Assembly: GCF_003724155.1 (NCBI RefSeq)
Contig: NZ_RJJQ01000004.1
Span: forward strand, 124,001 to 188,000
Length of the DNA: 64,000 nucleotides
DNA from: Flexivirga caeni
GTDB taxonomy: Bacteria > Actinomycetota > Actinomycetes > Actinomycetales > Dermatophilaceae
Direction of reading: 5' to 3'
The notes below the pieces were generated by a model. That model saw only the letters and a program-made list of their open reading frames with translations. It did not search any database and was not told where the DNA came from. The position numbers were made by a program, and so were the translations under genes. Positions 8,492 to 16,606 of this stretch are shown here, piece by piece; the first letter of the stretch is position 1; every line of letters starts with the position of its first letter.

Positions 8492-9277
8492 TTATCCGCG
8501 GGCGAGCACATACACGGCGTTGGTGTCGATATGCAGTAGGTCGTCGTCACCCGCGAGCTGCGTTGCGCGGGTAGTGAATTCCTGACGAACGCGTTGTTGG
8601 GTGCGCGGTGGCTGGGCCCGGTAAGTCATCCCGGCGTTTGCGATCCCGCCGCTGATCCCTGCCCACAAGTCGTTGGGGGTGATCTGCCATGCCCAGCGCA
8701 GGTCGCGGGCACTCACGATGTGAAAGCCAGCGGCAACTGTGATTCCGCTCAAGCCTTCGGGGGTGCGAGGAAAATCCAACTCTTCAGGTAGCTGCGTACT
8801 TGGTCGGGAGCTGACGCCCGCACCGAGGAAGGAGTCGTTGACGAGCTGGCTCCAGGCGGATCCACCGGCCGGCCAGATGCTGACTGCGACGAGCCCACCT
8901 GGAGCGACGACTCGCTTCAGCTCGTCCAGCGCTGCCCTGGGATCCGGTACGTGGTTGATGACGAAATTCGCGACGATGCTGTCGAAGGCGTCGTCCGGAA
9001 ACGGCAGGTGCGGCAATGAGGCCGTCACCACAGGGCAACGCGCCATTGTGCGTGCGGTACGAACCATGGCTACATCGGCGTCGGCTCCGGTGACGTCGAA
9101 GCCGCGGCGGCCGGCTTCGACGAGCAAGTCACCTGTGCCGCATCCGATGTCGAGAAGGCGTCCCAGTTCCAAGTCCGCGAGGATCGTGGGGAAGGTTCCA
9201 GCACATAGGGTGGCGAATGATCTTCGGTATGCATCGGCCACTCCGCGCCAGTTCTCCACGGTGCAGGAGTATGCCAA
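8492..9277 (-). CDS. Class I SAM-dependent methyltransferase
   Basis: 261 residues with a Rossmann-fold methyltransferase core: motif I LLDIGCGTGDLL at about 41-52, motif II acidic Asp (TGADAD) about 65, then PFPDDAFDSIVANFVINHV, the typical 'post-I/II' segment, and LKRVVAPGGLV for motif IV. This is the UbiE/Coq5-like Methyltransf_11 family; acceptor substrate cannot be predicted. It is transcribed toward the phosphoesterase. Third positions and GC look slightly lower than those of neighbours, which may hint at a different origin. Confidence 0.85.
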   Translation of the reverse strand: MAYSCTVENWRGVADAYRRSFATLCAGTFPTILADLELGRLLDIGCGTGDLLVEAGRRGFDVTGADADVAMVRTARTMARCPVVTASLPHLPFPDDAFDSIVANFVINHVPDPRAALDELKRVVAPGGLVAVSIWPAGGSAWSQLVNDSFLGAGVSSRPSTQLPEELDFPRTPEGLSGITVAAGFHIVSARDLRWAWQITPNDLWAGISGGIANAGMTYRAQPPRTQQRVRQEFTTRATQLAGDDDLLHIDTNAVYVLARG

Positions 9278-9395
9278 AACGAGCCCGGCTGTCTCGGTCA
9301 GTCAATCTGCTGGCGTATGACGGGGCGGTCGCGGTTCGGTAGGTGACTCGGGTATCGAGGGGTGTCCCCGGCTGCGAACCATTCGAAAATTTATA

Positions 9396-9436
9396 TGATA
9401 GAACTCTTGTGCTATCAGGATGCGTTCAGGTAAACT
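9396..9436 (+). promoter_or_regulatory. Putative promoter and operator for the DUF222-HNH gene
   Basis: An AT-rich island in an otherwise GC-rich stretch. TTGTGC at 9407-9412 and TAAACT at 9431-9436 are separated by 18 bases, a plausible -35/-10 pair. An inverted repeat TGATAG-N10-CTATCA (9396-9417) overlaps the -35 box and could be an operator. Assignment is from pattern only. Confidence 0.4.
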
Positions 9437-9478
9437 GCAGGTACAGCGAAACGCCTTGAACGGTAAGGAGGTCCGGGT

Positions 9479-10930
9479 ATGACGACCAACGATCCCGGGC
9501 CTCTGGTGCCCAGCGAGGTTGAGGTTTCGGGGGTGCCCGGTGGTGACGTTTCCGGCGATCCGGTGGATTCACCGGTGACCCAGGGTGAATCGCCAAGTTC
9601 TGCCGCACCCGCCGCGCCACCGGCGGTTGCGGTGCCGGGTCGTGCTGCGGAGATTCTGGAGATGGCGCGGGAGTTCCGGGCTGCCTTGGATGAGGTGCCG
9701 GGTGCGTTGTACCAGCTCGGGGAAGAAGGACTGTCGGACCTGATGACCCAGCTGATGGGGGTCCACGTCCGCAGTAGCCAGGTGGCGACCGTGGTGGTCG
9801 CCGAAGCGCATATCCGGGGTGAGGTGAACACGTCCATGTCGGCGTCCGCGGTGCAGTGGATCACCGCCCACGCCGTAGAGGCAGGCACGATGGTGGAACC
9901 ACGGGACGCGAAGACGATGGCCGTGGTCGCGCAAGCCTACGGCGACCGCCGCAACGCGGTGGTCGCCGGCGCGGTGCGGGAAGGTTCGTGCACGGTGGCA
10001 CGGGCGGCGTTGTCGAACACGGACAAGGTCGCCCCGGTGTTACCGACGGCGTCACGGGATGAACTGTTGGGTCACTACCTGCAACTGGATCCGGCGTTGG
10101 GGTCTCGTGGGGTGTCGGCGTTGACGCGGATGATCATCGCCCAGTACGCCCCCGACACCCTCTCGGCGCAGGACGCGAAACTGGAAGCCGTCGAAACCTT
10201 GAGCTGGTTCACCACGCCGACGGGGATGACCCGCCTGACCGCAGAACTCGCCCCAGCCAGTGCGGCGGTGATCAAGTCCGCCATTCTCGCCCTGTCGGCA
10301 CCGAAACCGGTCCCGTGTGACGACGGTGGTGACCCGGGCACGGGGGCGTCGGGTAGTGGGTCGGCGACGACGGTGCGGGATGAGCGGACCCCGGGGAAAC
10401 GTCGCGCGGACGCGTTGACGGAACTGGTCACCGCAGCCGCGAAAGTGGTCAGCGGGGACGCATCCCCGACCGGTGCGGCGGCGACGGCGCTGGTCACGAT
10501 GAACCTGGAAGTCCTGACCGAGGGTGTGGGGCATGCCCGGACGGTCGCGACCGGCGACATCCTGGATGCGGGTGCTGCCCGCCGGATCGCGTGTGATGCG
10601 CAGGTCATCCCGATCGTCCTCGGCGCCCGGAGTGAACCCCTTGATGTGGGACGCAAAGAGCGCCTGGTCACCAAAGGGTTACGCACCGCCGTCATCACCC
10701 GAGACCACGGATGCACCTTCCCTGGGTGTGACCGGCCACCGGGCATGTGCGAAGTGCACCATGTGAACCCGTGGTGGGCCGGCGGCACCACCTGCCTGAT
10801 CAACTCCGCGATGCTGTGCGCGTTCCACCACCACCTGGTCCACCGCCTCGGGCTACTCGCAGCCGTCACCGCCACCGGCGTCCACTGGGACCTCACCCCC
10901 GGCCGGATGCCCACCCGCGGCGCAGCCTGA
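9479..10930 (+). CDS. DUF222 domain-containing HNH endonuclease (13E12-repeat type)
   Basis: 483 residues. The N-terminal two thirds match the DUF222 layout (helical, with 'AREFRAALDEVP' and 'GDRRNAVVAGAVREG'-like segments). The C-terminus (about 405-450) is an HNH nuclease: TRDHGCTFPGCDRP, then CEVHHVNPWWAGG and LCAFHHHLVH, including the His-His and paired Cys that hold zinc. A strong AAGGAGGT ribosome site precedes the ATG. The family is multicopy in mycobacteria and relatives (REP13E12) and is regarded as a mobile or selfish endonuclease; its role in the host is unsettled. It has its own AT-rich promoter and stands alone. Confidence 0.85.
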   Translation: MTTNDPGPLVPSEVEVSGVPGGDVSGDPVDSPVTQGESPSSAAPAAPPAVAVPGRAAEILEMAREFRAALDEVPGALYQLGEEGLSDLMTQLMGVHVRSSQVATVVVAEAHIRGEVNTSMSASAVQWITAHAVEAGTMVEPRDAKTMAVVAQAYGDRRNAVVAGAVREGSCTVARAALSNTDKVAPVLPTASRDELLGHYLQLDPALGSRGVSALTRMIIAQYAPDTLSAQDAKLEAVETLSWFTTPTGMTRLTAELAPASAAVIKSAILALSAPKPVPCDDGGDPGTGASGSGSATTVRDERTPGKRRADALTELVTAAAKVVSGDASPTGAAATALVTMNLEVLTEGVGHARTVATGDILDAGAARRIACDAQVIPIVLGARSEPLDVGRKERLVTKGLRTAVITRDHGCTFPGCDRPPGMCEVHHVNPWWAGGTTCLINSAMLCAFHHHLVHRLGLLAAVTATGVHWDLTPGRMPTRGAA

Positions 10931-11355
10931 CCCGCGCGGCACCGGCAGCGCACCTGCCTGAGCGGCACCGGACCAGTGCGGCAAGCCAGGCCCCTGCGGC
11001 GCCTGACGCTGGCCGGCGAGCCTCCCGCAACTTGATCCCTGGCTTTCCGTGTGATCGCTCTCCGAGTGCCCGATGGGCTCGTCTCACCGAGCGGGGTGCA
11101 AACCCGCCGACCGGCATACGGCCTCGAGCTCCTCACCGAGCGGGTAGAAGTCCACCGAGCGGGTAGAAGCCCACCGACCGGGGTAGAACCACGCACGCCC
11201 AACGGTCGGATATCTACCCCGCTCGACACCGAAGTACCCCGCTCGGCAGGAGGGACACTGGGCGTTTGGATGCACACCGGCTTCTCCTTTCAACACGTTG
11301 CAAGGTCTCCGCCTCTGCCAGGTAGCGAAGAGTCCTCGGGTCGCTTGTCGAGCTG
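10931..11355. other. Long intergenic stretch with word repeats
   Basis: About 425 bases without a credible gene. The right half carries the repeated-word element described at 11085-11246. The remainder is GC-rich and featureless. Confidence 0.6.
11085..11246. repeat. Intergenic word element A (four direct, two inverted copies)
   Basis: The word CACCGAGCGGG(G)TA recurs in direct orientation at 11085, 11134, 11153 and 11172 (the last as CACCGACCGGGG), and in inverted orientation as CTACCCCGCTCG at 11214 and TACCCCGCTCGG at 11235. Copies two and three form a near-perfect 19-base tandem. The direct and inverted sets can pair into a multi-branched hairpin. It lies behind the DUF222-HNH gene. Confidence 0.7.
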
Positions 11356-11377
11356 GAGTAGTCGTGTTTGACTACTC
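11356..11377. promoter_or_regulatory. Palindromic operator of the PadR-MFS operon
   Basis: GAGTAGTC and GACTACTC form perfect 8-base arms around a 6-base centre, ending 2 bases before the ATG of the PadR gene. The position is that of an autoregulatory operator, and the mRNA would have almost no leader. Confidence 0.55.
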
Positions 11378-11379
11378 TC

Positions 11380-11940
11380 ATGAACCCTACTCGTCTGTTT
11401 GTTCTGGCTGCCTTGGATCAACGTGGGCCGCTGCACGGGCACCAGATCCGTCGTGATGCCCGGGTTGGCCGCACCGACTTGTGGTCGGAGGTCAAACCGG
11501 GATCGCTGTATGGCGCGTTGCATCGTCTGCATGACGAGGGGCTGATCGAGGAAGTACGGCGTGAGCAGCACGGCAACATGCCAGCGCGCACGGTGTACGC
11601 GATCACCGCCGAGGGCCGCCGAGAGCTCAAGGCACTGCGCGAGGAGGCGTATCGCGATGTCGAGCAGCGCCCGGACCCGGTGGATCTGGCGTTGGCCAGT
11701 AGTGGAGAACTGGACGAAGACACCCTTCGGGGATTCGTGGAGGATCGCATCGCAGCGCTGGAGGCTCGCAGGGCGTTGGTGCGACACGAAAGTGAGCGTG
11801 CCCAGCCCGGCCAGAGCGTGATCGATGCCTTGATCCTTGGGCACGCATCGGCGCGAATCGACGCTGATCTGCAGTGGCATCACACCCTGTTGGAGCAGGC
11901 CGGAAAGATCACCGCGGAGAACGCAACTCGACAACCATGA
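11380..11940 (+). CDS. PadR family transcriptional regulator
   Basis: 186 residues from ATG 11380; an upstream in-frame TTG at 11368 lies inside the operator and is less likely. The N-terminal winged helix has the PadR pattern (LDQRGPLHGHQI, then SEVKPGSLYGALHRLHDEGLIEE, and the wing ARTVYAITAEGRREL). A C-terminal helical region of about 90 residues would form the dimer. PadR proteins repress drug or phenolic-acid efflux and detoxification genes. The stop overlaps the MFS start (ATGA), so regulator and exporter are one operon. Confidence 0.88.
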   Translation: MNPTRLFVLAALDQRGPLHGHQIRRDARVGRTDLWSEVKPGSLYGALHRLHDEGLIEEVRREQHGNMPARTVYAITAEGRRELKALREEAYRDVEQRPDPVDLALASSGELDEDTLRGFVEDRIAALEARRALVRHESERAQPGQSVIDALILGHASARIDADLQWHHTLLEQAGKITAENATRQP

Positions 11941-13214
11941 CGTCGACCGATCACGACGCGAAGGGCAGACCCAAACCTCGGCGGATCGACTTCGGCATCG
12001 TGTGGATGGGACAAGGCGTCAGCAGTATCGGTACAGCCGTGACAACCCTCGTGCTGCCGCTGGTCGCGCTGGTGACTTTGCACGCTGCCGCTTGGCAAGT
12101 CAGTCTCCTCACCGCGGCCACCTATACGGCATACGCGGTGCTGGCTCTCCCGGCAGGTGTCTGGCTGGACCACAGGCATCGTCGGCCGGTCGTGCTGGGT
12201 GCGGATGCTTGCCGGGCTATCGTCATCGCCTCGGTTCCGGTGGCCGCGGTTGCGGGTGGGTTGACGATGGCACAGTTGGTGATGGTGGCCTTGGCCCTCG
12301 GAGTGTTCGGGGTGTTCTTCGACGTGGCGTACCAAAGCTGGTTGCCGGGGATCGTGCCTCCAGCTCGACTGGTGCGGGCGAACGGGCTCTTGGCAGCAAC
12401 CGATGCCGCCGGCCGATTGGCCGGCCCGGGGATCGGGGGTGCTCTCTACGCGGCGATCGGCGGGGCCGCGACGCTGTGGCTCGACGCTGCCAGCTTCGTG
12501 GTCGCCGCATGCAGCACCGCTCTGGTCAAAGCGCGCGAGCACTCCCTGCCTTTGCGTCCGCGCGACAGAGTGCCGTTGCGCGATGAGCTGAAGATCGGCT
12601 CGCGTTGGCTCGTACGCGCCAGACCACTGCGTAACCTCGTGGCCGCGCTGGCGTGGATGAACCTCTTCGTGGCGGTGTGGCTCGCCGTCGAGGTGACCTT
12701 CCTGGTGCGCACCTTGCACACTGCCAGCGGCACGGCAGGTATCGTCCTCGCGCTCGGCAGCACCGGCGGGATCCTCGGCGGACTGCTCAGTGCACGTGTC
12801 GCAGACAGCGTCGGAGATGCTCGAGCTCTGGTCGTGTGCGCCGCGATCGCCGGGCCATGCGCGCTGATCGTGCCGTCGACGACTGCCGTCTTCGGACCCT
12901 GGGCAATGTCCATCGGGCTGTTCGGCGTCCTGGCAGCCAACGCGATGTTTACCACGATCTCCACCTCGTACCGGCAGCGCATCGTGCCGCCCCACCTGCT
13001 GGCGCGTGTCACCTCCGCAATACGGCTCCTCACCTTCGCGGTCCTGCCCCTCGGGGCATTGCTCGGCGGCCTGCTCGTGGGCCTGACCTCGCCCCGAAAC
13101 GTTCTGGTGATCGCCGCGATTGGCTACGGCAGCGCCGTTGTGTGGCTCGGGCCGATCTCGCGCGATCGAGATCTCAGGACCACCAACCACTCGGCCGCTA
13201 CGGTGGTGCCCTAG
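11937..13214 (+). CDS. MFS exporter (EntS/tetracycline-like, MFS_3)
   Basis: 425 residues with about 12 membrane helices. Loop 2-3 carries the MFS motif GVWLDHRHRRPVV, and the central segment includes 'FFDVAYQSWLPGIVPPARLVRANG', characteristic of the EntS-type subgroup that exports siderophores, macrolides or other small molecules. Start ATG at 11937 overlaps the PadR stop. With an adjacent PadR repressor this is probably an inducible efflux pump of the cytoplasmic membrane; its substrate is unknown. Confidence 0.85.
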   Translation: MTSTDHDAKGRPKPRRIDFGIVWMGQGVSSIGTAVTTLVLPLVALVTLHAAAWQVSLLTAATYTAYAVLALPAGVWLDHRHRRPVVLGADACRAIVIASVPVAAVAGGLTMAQLVMVALALGVFGVFFDVAYQSWLPGIVPPARLVRANGLLAATDAAGRLAGPGIGGALYAAIGGAATLWLDAASFVVAACSTALVKAREHSLPLRPRDRVPLRDELKIGSRWLVRARPLRNLVAALAWMNLFVAVWLAVEVTFLVRTLHTASGTAGIVLALGSTGGILGGLLSARVADSVGDARALVVCAAIAGPCALIVPSTTAVFGPWAMSIGLFGVLAANAMFTTISTSYRQRIVPPHLLARVTSAIRLLTFAVLPLGALLGGLLVGLTSPRNVLVIAAIGYGSAVVWLGPISRDRDLRTTNHSAATVVP

Positions 13215-13358
13215 CACTTCGTAGCGGCGGGACTGTCTCCGACCAGTCAGTCCTGCCGGAGCATTCGCAGGTCACGATCTGTGTCGGTGAGGAGGGTCTC
13301 TATCACGGAGACCGGCGGCGGAGCGGTCCCGAAGCCGTCTGAGCTGCGGAACGTACAG

Positions 13359-13431
13359 TGCCCCCGGCATGATTCGAACATGCGACACCCGCTTTAGGAG
13401 AGCGGTGCTCTATCCCCTGAGCTACGGGGGC
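13359..13431 (-). tRNA. tRNA-Arg (anticodon CCU)
   Basis: On the minus strand a 73-base cloverleaf starts GCCCCCG and ends CGGGGGC plus discriminator A. The anticodon stem CCGCT/AGCGG encloses the loop CUCCUAA, giving anticodon CCU for AGG codons. The T arm carries GTTCGAATC. CCA is not encoded. Confidence 0.93.
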
Positions 13432-13564
13432 ATGGGTCGCGGATGCGCCGCGACTCCGAGGAGCAGTCTATGGGTCGCCCGGCCGAACCGGCGCGGCCGG
13501 GCGACGCGAGGGCAGCGCGGCATACGCTGGCGGCACTGAATCTCCTTCCGTCGAGAGGAAACTC

Positions 13565-14032
13565 GTGGCCGACCGGACCGCCGCCATACAGCAACTACTC
13601 GTCGATGCCGGATGCCCCGGGCGCATCCGGGTGCTCCCGGAGTCGACGCACTCCGCGGCGCAGGCCACGGCGGCACTCGGCTGTGCGCCCGGCGCGATCG
13701 CGAGCAGCCTGGTCTTCCTCGCCGGCGGCGAGCCGCTGCTGGTGATGACCAGCGGCGTGCACCGTGTCGACACGGACCTGCTGTCCACGGAACTCGGCGT
13801 GCCGGTGGAGATGGCACGGGCGAAGCTGGTCAAGGAAGTCACCGGCCAGCCGATCGGCGGCGTCTCGCCGATCGGTCATCCGGCACCGCTGCGCACCGTC
13901 GTCGACCGCAGCCTGCAGGCGTATGACGAACTCTGGGCCGCGGCCGGCACGGCGAACAGTGTCTTCCCGATCAGTTTCGACGACCTGGTGCGCATTACCG
14001 CAGGCACCGTCCTGCCGGTCGTCACCGGCTGA
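13565..14032 (+). CDS. YbaK/EbsC family aminoacyl-tRNA deacylase
   Basis: 155 residues starting at GTG 13565. It has the single-domain YbaK/ProX fold: a first helix, LPESTHSAAQATAALGCAPGAIASSLVF, the conserved Lys-containing segment 'ARAKLVKEVTGQPIGGVSPIGH', and a C-terminal 'VFPISFDDLVRIT'. These enzymes hydrolyse misacylated tRNA (for example Cys- or Ala-tRNA-Pro) in trans. The usual Lys of the active site is present in AKLVKEVTG. Stands alone, convergent with the siderophore-interacting gene. Confidence 0.85.
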   Translation: MADRTAAIQQLLVDAGCPGRIRVLPESTHSAAQATAALGCAPGAIASSLVFLAGGEPLLVMTSGVHRVDTDLLSTELGVPVEMARAKLVKEVTGQPIGGVSPIGHPAPLRTVVDRSLQAYDELWAAAGTANSVFPISFDDLVRITAGTVLPVVTG

Positions 14033-14041
14033 ACTGCCGGC

Positions 14042-14950
14042 TCAGCTGCCAGCCACTCCGATGCGCCAGTAACCCATGAAACACACTGCGGCGCGGGGGA
14101 TTTCGAAGTCGTTCACCAACAGCCGCCGCAATGCGCGCACCTGCGCGGACTCGCCGGCGATCCACGCCGACAGCGCCGGGTGCCCCGTCGCGCCCTGCCC
14201 GGGGTCGGACACCTCCCAATAGGCGTCGGCGTCGTTGTCGAGGACAGTAGTGCGCGCATCGTCGGAGCCCAGCGGGCCGATGCCGGTCAGCCATTGCCGG
14301 ACGGTGTCGAGTTGGTCGTCGCCGCGATCGGCTGCGCACCACACGACCTGCACGCCGGGCGGCGCGGCGAACGGCTGGATGTCGGCCGCGTGTTCCACCT
14401 CGACGCAGATCAGGCCGTGCGCTTGCTGGGGGAGCCGGCCGGCGATGCTCTCGATCGCCGGCAGCGCGCTGAGGTCGCCGACGATGAGTTGTATTGATGC
14501 TGCTGCGTGTTCATGCCGGAACTCCAACCCGCCGGGCTCGCCGGTGAAGTCGGCATTCGGCCCGAAGAGCACCGCCTCGTCGCCCGGTGCTGCCTCGGCC
14601 GCGAACCGGGAGCCGGGACCGTTCACGCCATGGTCGACGAAATCGATGTCGACCTCGTGTGTTTCCGGTCGCACCGCGACGACCGTGTAGGTGCGGATGA
14701 AGGCGCGCTGGTCGACGGGTTGCTCCCGCCATAGCTCCCACCAGTCGGGCGTGGCAGGAAAGTCGTCGAGCGGCAGGCCGCCCGGTCTGGGCACGACCAG
14801 CTTGACCCGCTGGTCGTAGCCGCGGTCGGCAAAGCCCGCGAGCGAGGGGTCGGTGAAGGTGAGCCGCACCAGGCTCGGCGACCGCCGTTCGCGTCGACTC
14901 AGGCGGACGGGAAACATCCGGTAGGGCAGCACGTCAGTGGTCACGCTCAC
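14042..14950 (-). CDS. Siderophore-interacting protein (ferric-siderophore reductase, SIP family)
   Basis: 302 residues. The N-terminal FAD-binding barrel has RTYTVVAVR (the Arg-x-Tyr-Thr/Ser flavin motif) at about 86-94 and IDFVDHG behind it. The C-terminal half is the SIP NAD(P)H domain with LVVGDLSALPAIESIA-like helix entry. It should reduce ferric siderophores in the cytoplasm, releasing iron. The start is 19 bases downstream of an IdeR-like box, so it is probably repressed when iron is plentiful. Confidence 0.9.
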   Translation of the reverse strand: MSVTTDVLPYRMFPVRLSRRERRSPSLVRLTFTDPSLAGFADRGYDQRVKLVVPRPGGLPLDDFPATPDWWELWREQPVDQRAFIRTYTVVAVRPETHEVDIDFVDHGVNGPGSRFAAEAAPGDEAVLFGPNADFTGEPGGLEFRHEHAAASIQLIVGDLSALPAIESIAGRLPQQAHGLICVEVEHAADIQPFAAPPGVQVVWCAADRGDDQLDTVRQWLTGIGPLGSDDARTTVLDNDADAYWEVSDPGQGATGHPALSAWIAGESAQVRALRRLLVNDFEIPRAAVCFMGYWRIGVAGS

Positions 14951-14969
14951 AGTTGAATCTCCTCGTTAG

Positions 14970-14988
14970 ATTGGTAAGGCTAACCTAA
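14970..14988 (-). promoter_or_regulatory. IdeR/DtxR iron box
   Basis: Read on the minus strand the site is TTAGGTTAGCCTTACCAAT, matching 15 of 19 positions of the IdeR consensus TTAGGTTAGGCTAACCTAA. It lies just upstream of the siderophore-interacting gene, where an iron-bound repressor would block transcription. Confidence 0.75.
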
Positions 14989-15113
14989 CTGATGAGGAAG
15001 GAGCGGTGAAGTCAGGGCACCGAGAGGGCAGCAGTTGTCATGACGCGACGCGGCTCATCGCAACAAGTGCCCACTCGGCAGCCTGTTGCGGTTCGGCGGT
15101 AGTGACCGGTCGC

Positions 15114-16415
15114 TCAGCGCCGCGATCGGTGCAGGCGGGCGAGGACACGGCCGTGGTGTTCGCCACGTTCGGCGGCATACTCGCCCTCGGAGGTGAGCTG
15201 GGCGAGATCGGCCGGCGTTGCGTCCCCAGTGCGCAGATCGATCTGTTCGGAGAGATAGCGCCAGAGCACCGCGATCGAGGCGGTGACCGGCACGGCGAAG
15301 AACGCTCCCATGATGCCGAACCGGTCTCCGCCGAAGGCGATCGACAGCAGGATGATCGCGGGGTGCAGGGACATCGACCGGCTCTGCAGCAGCGGCTGCA
15401 GCACGTGACCCTCGATCTGCTGCACGGCAACGATGATGATCAGCACGATGATCGCCTTGGTCAGGCCGCCCGCAACCAACGCGACCAGCACAGCGACCGT
15501 CCCCGCGGCGAACGCGCCGACGATCGGGATGAAACCGCCGAAGAAGGTCAGCACCACCAGCGGCACCGCGAGCGGCACGTTCAGCACCACGAGGCCGACG
15601 CCGATGCAGATCGAGTCGACCGCGCTGACGATGGCCTGCGTGCGGATGAAACCAGAGAGCGTCGCCCAGACCCGGGTGAGCGCCTCGGTCAGGTGTGCCC
15701 CGGCGCCACGGCCCACCGAAACCCGCAGCCACGGCAGGAAACGCGGACCGTCCTTGAGGAAGAAGAACGTCAGGATCAGCGCGACCACGCCGTCAATGAG
15801 GACCTGGCCGGCCAGCGTCAGGCCACCCCACACCTCCGACGCGATCCGGTCGCCGCTGGACTTCAGCTTCGCGGTGACGCTCCTGGTCGCCTGGTCGATC
15901 TGGTCGGGCTGGATGTGCAGCGGCCCGTCCTGCAACTGGTCGCGCAGCTTGTTGACACCTGCGACGGCCTGGTTGACCAGATCACCCCACTGGGAGGACA
16001 CCGTGGGCGCGATCGCGGCGATGATGCCGCCAACGACGATCGCGGCCAGCAGGAGACCACCGAGTGCGGCCAGGGCGGGCGGCCAGCCGTGCAAACGCAG
16101 CCAGCGCACCGGTGGCCACAGCACCGTGGAGACGAGGAGCGCGATCGCCACCGGCAGTAGCGCCGACCAGAACATGCCGAGAATCCACAGCACGACGTAT
16201 GTCGCGGCCGCGACAATGAGGAAGCGCAGGGACCAGCTCGCGGTCCACTTCAGACCGTGACTGATCACCCCGGCCCGGTCGAGGCCCTGGTTGGGGTTGC
16301 GCCCGACCGCGTCCGCCGCAGTCGGCAGCTCGGGCTGGGCGCCGCTGTCGGCCAACTGCTCCTCGCGGTCGATGGCGGGCTCGGGGCGGCTTGGGCGGTG
16401 GCGTCGGCGCAGCAT
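15114..16415 (-). CDS. AI-2E family transporter (UPF0118)
   Basis: 433 residues from the ATG at 16415; the open frame continues far upstream but that part lies over the helicase start. A polar N-terminus of about 60 residues is followed by roughly eight membrane helices in the UPF0118 order: an N-terminal hairpin pair, a long non-membrane segment (about 150-210), 'ALILTFFFLKDGPRFLPWL', then 'FFGGFIPIVGAF' and 'EGHVLQPLLQSRSMSLHPAIILLSIAFGG', the family hallmark. Members export autoinducer-2 or exchange Na+/H+. The C-terminus is charged and His-rich. Divergent from the helicase gene. Confidence 0.88.
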   Translation of the reverse strand: MLRRRHRPSRPEPAIDREEQLADSGAQPELPTAADAVGRNPNQGLDRAGVISHGLKWTASWSLRFLIVAAATYVVLWILGMFWSALLPVAIALLVSTVLWPPVRWLRLHGWPPALAALGGLLLAAIVVGGIIAAIAPTVSSQWGDLVNQAVAGVNKLRDQLQDGPLHIQPDQIDQATRSVTAKLKSSGDRIASEVWGGLTLAGQVLIDGVVALILTFFFLKDGPRFLPWLRVSVGRGAGAHLTEALTRVWATLSGFIRTQAIVSAVDSICIGVGLVVLNVPLAVPLVVLTFFGGFIPIVGAFAAGTVAVLVALVAGGLTKAIIVLIIIVAVQQIEGHVLQPLLQSRSMSLHPAIILLSIAFGGDRFGIMGAFFAVPVTASIAVLWRYLSEQIDLRTGDATPADLAQLTSEGEYAAERGEHHGRVLARLHRSRR

Positions 16416-16606
16416 GCGACTCCCTTCCAGGTATGACGGTCGGATGGCGGCGCGCGAAACCGGCCGGACCCGTGAGGTTCCCTGCTCTCGATGAACTTCC
16501 CTGGTAACGGTAGGGCACGACCAGCCCCGAACCCGGGAGTTGGCTCTTCTCGGGCGCCGTGGCGTGGCTCGCAGGGAGGCGCCCCGAGTCCGGTTAGCCT
16601 TGCTCA

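Noticed and set aside
8303-8539. Small plus-strand gene between phosphoesterase and methyltransferase
   Set aside because: The frame overlaps both neighbours, has no ribosome site and no recognisable family.
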